NCBI RefSeq assembly: GCF_030247185.1
Contig: NC_080572.1
Location: 103,011,698 to 103,075,697, forward strand
DNA from: Malaya genurostris
Taxonomy: Eukaryota > Arthropoda > Insecta > Diptera > Culicidae
Direction of reading: 5' to 3'
DNA: 64,000 nucleotides
How positions within the stretch are numbered: position 1 is the stretch's first letter; each line of letters starts with the position of its first letter. Shown here piece after piece: positions 58,418 to 64,000 of this stretch. The position numbers and the translations under genes are program-made. The notes beneath the pieces were generated by a model. It was given only the letters and a program-made list of their open reading frames with translations, was not told the origin of the DNA and searched no databases.

Positions 58418-59410
58418 TCCTTATTCACCTAGCAGTGAGATGATATCTTTTTTTTATCAATCCGCATGTGTTTTCTGCATGAATATTTTTCGGTGTTTCA
58501 GTTTTCATGACATTATTTTAAAGACCGTCGTTCTAAGCGACAATTTGAGATTTTAATCACTCATTATTCTGTAAAGCAAATTGGATCGAATTTGAATCTT
58601 AAAGTGGGACAAACGATTAAACATTCCTTGATATGTCGAAGTAAGTTCCACTTTAGAGTTTATGGTAATTTAAGGTACTTCCAGAGCCGGTATTCAGGAA
58701 CCAGTATAACCCAAACCGATTCGTATGGCCATATGACGAATAAATTGCAATAGTTTTGAGTCCAACATTAAATTTTTTCGGGATTGTCATCTTCTATATC
58801 GGTTTGAATTTTAAAAATTCATTATCCTGTAATTCCAGAATCGGAAGTCAGAATTGGATAAAATTAATTAATTTTGTATGGGACTATAAGTTTATTTTAA
58901 TTTTAATTTTTGTTTCTGAAATTCGATTTGGCTGTTTTTGAGAAAACGATTGAGCTTTGAGAAACAATTCGATACTGGAACCGGAATTCAAAAATCGGTA
59001 TGGCCGAAGTCAGATAAGTTCACCTGAGTGGCTGTATAGTTTACATTTGTTTCAAAATGTTTGAAAATCAGTGTAGACATCTTTGAGAAATCGTAGTACA
59101 AATTAAATTTTTGGCTGCCTTCCGAATCGAAAACGGAATATCACTAAAACTGAAATAGGTTTATTTGGTTATCGACTATCCAAATCTGCTAATTATCGGG
59201 TTAATTTATGTGAAATAGACATTTTTATACTAATCACCCTGTATCCCCGAAACCAGAAGTTGGATCTAACTGAAAAGCAAGATTTTGTAGAAAACGGTTG
59301 AGTCATCTTCGAAAAAAGGTAAAAAATTGAGTGAAATTATTTGTCTCACACGCATTTGCTGATCTCGACGAACTGATTCGAATGGTATGTGGGAGTTATG
59401 TTATTCAAGC
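58418..59410 (-). repeat. Family A repeat, reverse, decayed
   Basis: The plus strand opens with a degraded tail word (ttattcacctagcagtgagatgatatc, 58,421-58,447). It contains 'tccagagccggtattcagg', 'ccaaaccgattcgtatggcc' and 'agaagttggatc' phrases and closes with 'gctgatctcgacgaactgattcgaatggtatg' (59,359-59,390), the position just inside the head. Confidence 0.55.
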
Positions 59411-59925
59411 ATTTATTGCTGCAAGTAGTTTAAAACAATATATTTATGGAATTACTTTCAATTCGAACATTCTGCCATCATCTGGTTTACGTATGTCATA
59501 TTCGAACAATTATGTTGCCAAAAACGAACCGTGCTAAAATCGATTCGGAACAAAATGTCATGAAAAAGTATGCTATACACAGTCTTTTTGGTACTTAGGA
59601 ACAATTGTATGTTACAATATAATAAATCGTGTTTTACGTTGCTCCCATGCATTTCTTTGCCAGCGCTCAAAACTCCCACTGCTGGAATAGGGGGAAAAGT
59701 CGCTCACACAAAAATTTCGCTATCTCCGTTAAAAATGGACGGATGTTAACAATCTATGGCTTGTTGGATAGGTATTACCGTGCGACATCTAAGTCTGAAA
59801 ACATATTCGGTTTTCAAGGTCAATTGTGACAGATAGTGTCAAAAAACTGAAAATTTTGATATAAATATAATTCAAAAAATAAACATCCGATCTCAAAACC
59901 ACTCAGTAGCGTTTTGAGTGACGGG
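59411..59925. other. No supported gene
   Basis: Short frames on both strands occur without motifs. No element ends are seen. Confidence 0.4.
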
Positions 59926-59929
59926 GAGA

Positions 59930-60120
59930 CCTTTCATTTGCGACTAGTTTGATCAAAATCGGTTCAGCCATCTCTGAGATCTCGACCTCTTTGTTGAAAA
60001 CACACATACAGACACGCACACATACACACACATACACACACACACACACACACACGGACATTTGCTCAATTCGTCGAACTGAATCGATTGGTATATGACA
60101 TTCGGTCCTCCGGGCCTCGG
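59930..60120 (-). repeat. Family A head fragment with a (CA)n microsatellite
   Basis: 'gaaaatcggttcagccatctctgag'-type sequence is followed by a CA-rich microsatellite (60,001-60,055) and then 'ttcgtcgaactgaatcgattggtatatgacattcggtcctccgggcctcgg', the reversed family A signature. The head hairpin itself is missing. Confidence 0.7.
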
Positions 60121-60391
60121 AAAATTTTTCTAAAGTTTGAGTGAATTCGATACCTATTAAAATTAGTAACAGTCTACGGTTTCATTGCCAAGATTAGATA
60201 TAGATAGATAGATATAGATTCAAGAAAAAAATAATATAGCTGCCAGTAAAAATTTAGAAGAAAGTTGCGACCTCTTGTCTTGGTTGATCAGAATTATAAG
60301 CGCCTTTCAACACACTGCACAATCCGACGAGTTCACCAGAAATTACTCCCGAACAATATGTTTTGGTAGCAAGTGGACGTAGTGACTAATA

Positions 60392-61299
60392 TTAGGTGTA
60401 CAACTTTGCTTCCGCCGTTTTTTTCCAAAATTTAAAGCTTTATTGCGAAAAAGTGCTTACAGTGCTTCAAAGTATTGTCCGTCGCTAGCGACAACTTTCT
60501 CCCATCTTTCTGGAAATTTTCGGATCCCAGCTCGAAAAAAGAAGTCCTTTTTTGACGCTATCCATGAAGTAATCCATTTTTCCAACTCTTCGAAGGATTG
60601 AAAATGTTGATCTGCCAGGCCGTGTGCCATCGAACGGAATAGGTGGAAGTCAGAAGGGGCGACATCTGGGGAATACGGCGTGTGGGGCAAGACTTCCCAT
60701 TTCAGCGTTTCCAGGTACTTTTCGACAACTTTTGCGACGTGAGGCCGAGCATTGTCGTGTTGGAGGATGACTTTGTCATGTCCCTCTTGATATTGTGGCC
60801 GCTTTTCTTTTAGCGCGTGACTAAGGCGCATCAGTTACGTTCGGTAGCGATCTCCTGTGATGGTTTCACCCGGTTTTAAGAGCTCGTAGTAAATTGTTAT
60901 TCATCTTTGAAGCTTTTTTCTCTTCCACCATCATGTTTGTCTTCGACATCCAAATCACCATTTTTAAAACGTTGAAATCACTCCCGACACGTTCTTTTAC
61001 TCAGAGCAGCATCACCGTAAATTTCTGAAATCATTCGATGCGCTTCAGTTGCATTTTTTTTTTTCGAATTGTAACAGAAAAGTAAAACTTCCCGCAAATG
61101 GCGAGAATTGGGCACATAAACAGACATTTTCGAGCGGGAATAATACGAAAACAAGAACAACTGTCACTGAAACGGCGATGACAATTCGTTAGGCACTGTA
61201 CACACTCACTTTAAAGGCATTATCATCTATGTATTTTGACCAGCCTCCGCCGGTACAGCCACCTATCGGAAAACGGCGGAAGCAAAGTTGTACACCTGA
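60392..61299 (-). mobile_element. Mariner element (DD34D) with a large internal deletion
   Basis: The inverted ends TTAGGTGTACAACTTTGCTT (60,392) and, on the minus strand from 61,299, TCAGGTGTACAACTTTGCTT are flanked by TA (60,390-60,391 and 61,300-61,301). At 908 bp it lacks about 400 bp of a normal 1.3-kb mariner. TIRs extend about 29 bp to GCCGTTTT. Confidence 0.92.
60457..61128 (-). pseudogene. Mariner transposase with the central part deleted
   Basis: The N-terminal part (MSVYVPNSRHLREVLL, helix-turn-helix region; from 61,128) is followed by a stop-ridden stretch (FKNGDLDVEDKHDGGREK) and then directly by LLRALKTG and the C-terminal half RLSHALKEKRPQY. QHDNARPHV has the second catalytic Asp and SPDVAPSDFH the third, 34 residues apart. 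The segment with the first catalytic Asp (TGDEKW region) is gone. The C-terminus VVASDGQYFE is intact. It is inactive, but its ends could still be acted on by a related transposase. Confidence 0.88.
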
Positions 61300-61301
61300 T
61301 A

Positions 61302-62535
61302 CAAAGAACAAATCGATTCACTTGAAGATATATTATCTTATAATCAAGAATTCTCTTCCACGTACTGGAAAGAAAACAGTAAAATAATGAAATCTCAATT
61401 TATTGAATCTAAATGAGTTGATATATGGAATCGATTCACTTTGATGAACTGAAGAGTTCATAGTTGCTCACCAAAATGAACAGTTTTACACACTTCTGAA
61501 CTTGAGCGAGCGCTGCGTGAACTGCGAACGGCGTACAAGGACAATATGCAAAATGCCGGATTGCTAATATCCAGACCCTGTCAGCTTGGAGCGAAATCAA
61601 TCTTCAGTTCAGTAACGCCATCGCACGGCATCACATTCAACTTATCATGTCAATTGTATGGGTGCGCAGTGCTGCTATTTTCGCGCGCACGAATTTGACA
61701 TTTCTCTCTATTATTTCTATGTACGAGATTCGATGTGGACTCGCCTGGGGGCGCCATGCTCATAAAAAAGGATGTTGCCAATGATTTGTTCGGGAAATGT
61801 AAGAGCTGGATATCTTGTTAATGTGATGTCTATGTAATAACACAGAAAGAACATCTACGATAGTAATTACTTATTAAAAATGATTGAGGCTCTGAAAAGA
61901 ATAGATTGATTAAGTCACTTCGATGATCCCCAATACGGATGTCATTTCCTTCGAATGTACAGCGCTGGAACAACAGAGTATTCCTCCTCCCTTTGAAATT
62001 GAATACCCTATTCTGGAACTGTAACTATATTCAGGAACTGGATACGAAGTTGATGTGCTTAAGATGCAATTGTTTTACTTCCTGCTCAGTTTAACCTTCT
62101 ATACCTGTGAGTAACACAGAAATGAACCTCAAAACCGTAGTCACGAAAAATAAACACTCGTCATGAGCTTTCCGTTATGGTACTCATTGATGCCACACAA
62201 AACTTAAATTTTGAATTATTTATGGTTATATCATACAACTGATAATGTTGATCATAAATTGATGATCTTATTTCCGGTGGCATGTTGCAAAAATTATGTT
62301 TATACGTTAGATACAACAGGCGATATTCACAATCATTGTCTATAATCTCAGAAGTAACCCGACAAATCAACGTTAAAGTATACACTGTGTTCAAAGTCTA
62401 GTATATGGAATGAATAATCAATAAACTTGGATATTGGTCATGCACGTTTGTGTGTCACAATTGGTTGCATGAGAAGAAGGTTTCTGACGTGTAGCTTTCC
62501 AAATTAAAGTTTCCCTTAAGACTGGTGTAGCTATC
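61302..62535. other. No supported gene
   Basis: 61,500-61,760 is less AT-rich and open on the plus strand (LERALRELRTAYKDN...), but there is no recognisable family and no start or splice context. The rest has short frames only. Confidence 0.4.
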
Positions 62536-62540
62536 TGGCT

Positions 62541-62800
62541 TTATGAAAACCCTACAGCAAGAGCACGTAATCTGCTTCATTGACGATTCGCAGATGTACA
62601 GACGAGCTGGTGCAGGTGTCTACTATCGTGAAATTAGGTAGAAGTAGTCCTACTAACTAGGTAGATATTGCATCGTTTTTCAGGCAGAGATCTTCGCTGT
62701 CATGTGTTACTTACTGCGTACCCTCAGACAAGGTCTATCTGACAAAACAATTAATTTTAGCACCGACTGTCAGGCTGCTATTAAACACTTCCTTGAAATA
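62541..62800 (+). pseudogene. RNase H fragment of a LINE
   Basis: No long open frame is present, but the plus strand translates to RNase H: EHVICFIDDSQMYRRAGAGVYYREIR (62,561-62,638; the usual TDGS has become IDDS), then after a frame change FQAEIFAVMCYLLRTLRQGL and INFSTDCQAAIKH (62,680-62,788). D, E and D of the active site are thus present in order. It belongs to the same kind of element as the C-terminal fragment at 49,960-50,407, but neither contains the other's domain. Confidence 0.75.
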
Positions 62801-63295
62801 TTTATTCTTGAGTATCATTTTCTGCTATTAATAGTTCGTTGATATGGACGGTCATAATTTTTTTTCGGTAAAAATAATAACTAATCGGTGCATTTAATCA
62901 GACATTTCGACCAACTAAAGTGTTCGGTCAACCTCAGCGGTATCTAAAAACATATATTTTTCAAGTAAGCTAATTCTAAATACTAAATTTTTACACTTAA
63001 CTTACATGCTAATGACGTCTACACTACAACACTTCACATTTTCAACTATCTTGCCTTTCTCTCTCTCTCATCTCTTTTTACAATATATATGTTTTGATTT
63101 TATCAACTAGTCCTTTATATGCTGATCTAAATTTGATCAAATATCGGTGGAGATTAAACATGTTCGATTCTCCTCTTACTTTTATATAAAACAACACAAC
63201 TGTTAAACGTGTGTCAGTTCTTTGAATTTTGTCTAAAATTTCAAAGTTTTCGAAATCAAAACCATGACCCTCGTTTATACTGTGTTGAACTGAAC
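62801..63295. other. No supported gene
   Basis: AT-rich with short frames. The minus frame 63,078-63,323 is motif-free. Confidence 0.4.
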
Positions 63296-63299
63296 CAGT

Positions 63300-63500
63300 A
63301 TTGCCTATGCTATGGCTATGCAATCGCTACGGAAACCGACTTTTGAATCGAGGCCCGGAGGGTCGAGTGTTTTTTTTACTATTCTGAACCTGTTTTTAGA
63401 AACTTAGACTGATCTAGATCTTTTGGTCCAATAGCCTATTATTGAATTTTACCTAGATCGATTTTCCGGCTCTGGAGTAACGAAGTGAAATATGCAAAAA
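63300..63500 (+). repeat. Family A repeat, forward, head part
   Basis: 'ggctatgcaatcgctacggaaaccgacttttgaatcgaggcccggagggtcgagtgt' is the family A signature with few changes. The body fades after about 200 bp. The remaining DNA to the window end is AT-rich with nothing recognisable. Confidence 0.65.
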
Positions 63501-64000
63501 AAAAAAATAATTACGGACTGATATGAAAAAAAACACAGACGGCTTGATATAAAAAAAATTCTAAGATTTTCACTAACTTAAATCTTCTGAATTTTCTTCT
63601 TGGACACCAATTTTTTATATTCTTGAGTCAAATCGTTTACTCTGTTTGTTGTAAAATAAACGGTTTTCCATATTCAAGACTTGTACAAGGTTTCATACAA
63701 TTTGAAGCATATCGATTTTTAATTTATTATCTTTTCTGCTGTGAATCTCTTAAATTGCTCACATCCCGATGAGATGTGATTGTCAAAATTGAAATCTGAA
63801 TTTGATTTAAATTCATAAAAAATATCAAAATATTAAAAATTAAAATATCAAGACTTGTGATCAAACGCTTATATCGATGGTATCTGATTTTATCTAGTTT
63901 TAATTTTATGTAAAATACTTTTGTCGTATCTTAATTGGTTTAAAATAGTGTATTGTTGATTATTCTTTCAGTAAGAGAAAAATAATTGTAATGTTATTCA

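Overview
This window is nuclear DNA from a dipteran insect, almost certainly a mosquito and probably culicine. The evidence is a tRNA-derived SINE of the Feilai type, two DD37E IS630-Tc1-mariner elements (a group first described in mosquitoes), several RNase H-bearing non-LTR retrotransposons, dense AT-rich dispersed repeats, and a spliced two-domain serine protease gene with very short introns. The species cannot be fixed from the sequence alone. Only one host protein gene is convincing; the rest is transposon-derived or unassigned non-coding DNA.

Layout. 0-14 kb: fragments of two related dispersed repeats (called family A and family B here), a broken reverse transcriptase (RT) interrupted by a tRNA-like insertion, an inverted 117-bp satellite bounded by terminal inverted repeats (7.4-9.2 kb), a MITE (11.5-11.8 kb) and a wrecked Tc1-mariner copy (13.3-14.0 kb). 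14-26 kb: two long (TA)n tracts, each abutting the head of a family A repeat, an irritans-type mariner (20.3-21.5 kb), a palindrome-rich MITE, a second satellite locus, a hidden RT fragment and a SINE with its target-site duplication (TSD). 26.5-30.1 kb: a 5'-truncated LINE with poly(A) and TSD, then a DD37E transposon. 30-41 kb: unassigned DNA, a family B repeat split by an LTR-bearing miniature element (198-bp LTRs, 5-bp TSD), and a decayed LINE with gag and endonuclease parts. 41.6-43.8 kb: the most notable region, described below. 44-64 kb: more A and B repeats, the serine protease gene (46.7-48.7 kb, minus), a second SINE, two overlooked RNase H/C-terminal LINE fragments, a foldback-like element, a second DD37E transposon and an internally deleted mariner.

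Main discovery candidate: 41,593-43,826 is an inverted array of nine copies of one 258-bp unit (five in one direction, then four in the other). It is flanked by a 12-bp direct repeat. In the outward-reading sense every unit carries what reads as a complete type III hammerhead self-cleaving ribozyme: an 8-bp stem III, a GUC cleavage site, a long stem I with an internal loop, CUGACGA, a short stem II and GAAA. Self-cleavage of a tandem transcript would release 258-nt monomers, as in retrozymes and ribozyme-bearing satellites. I know of no described mosquito element of this kind, but I could not search.

The other parts are related mainly by nesting. LTR element into family B, SINE and MITE into family A, and DD37E into a repeat can each be read from TSDs or from the continuity of the interrupted repeat, which gives a relative order of insertion.
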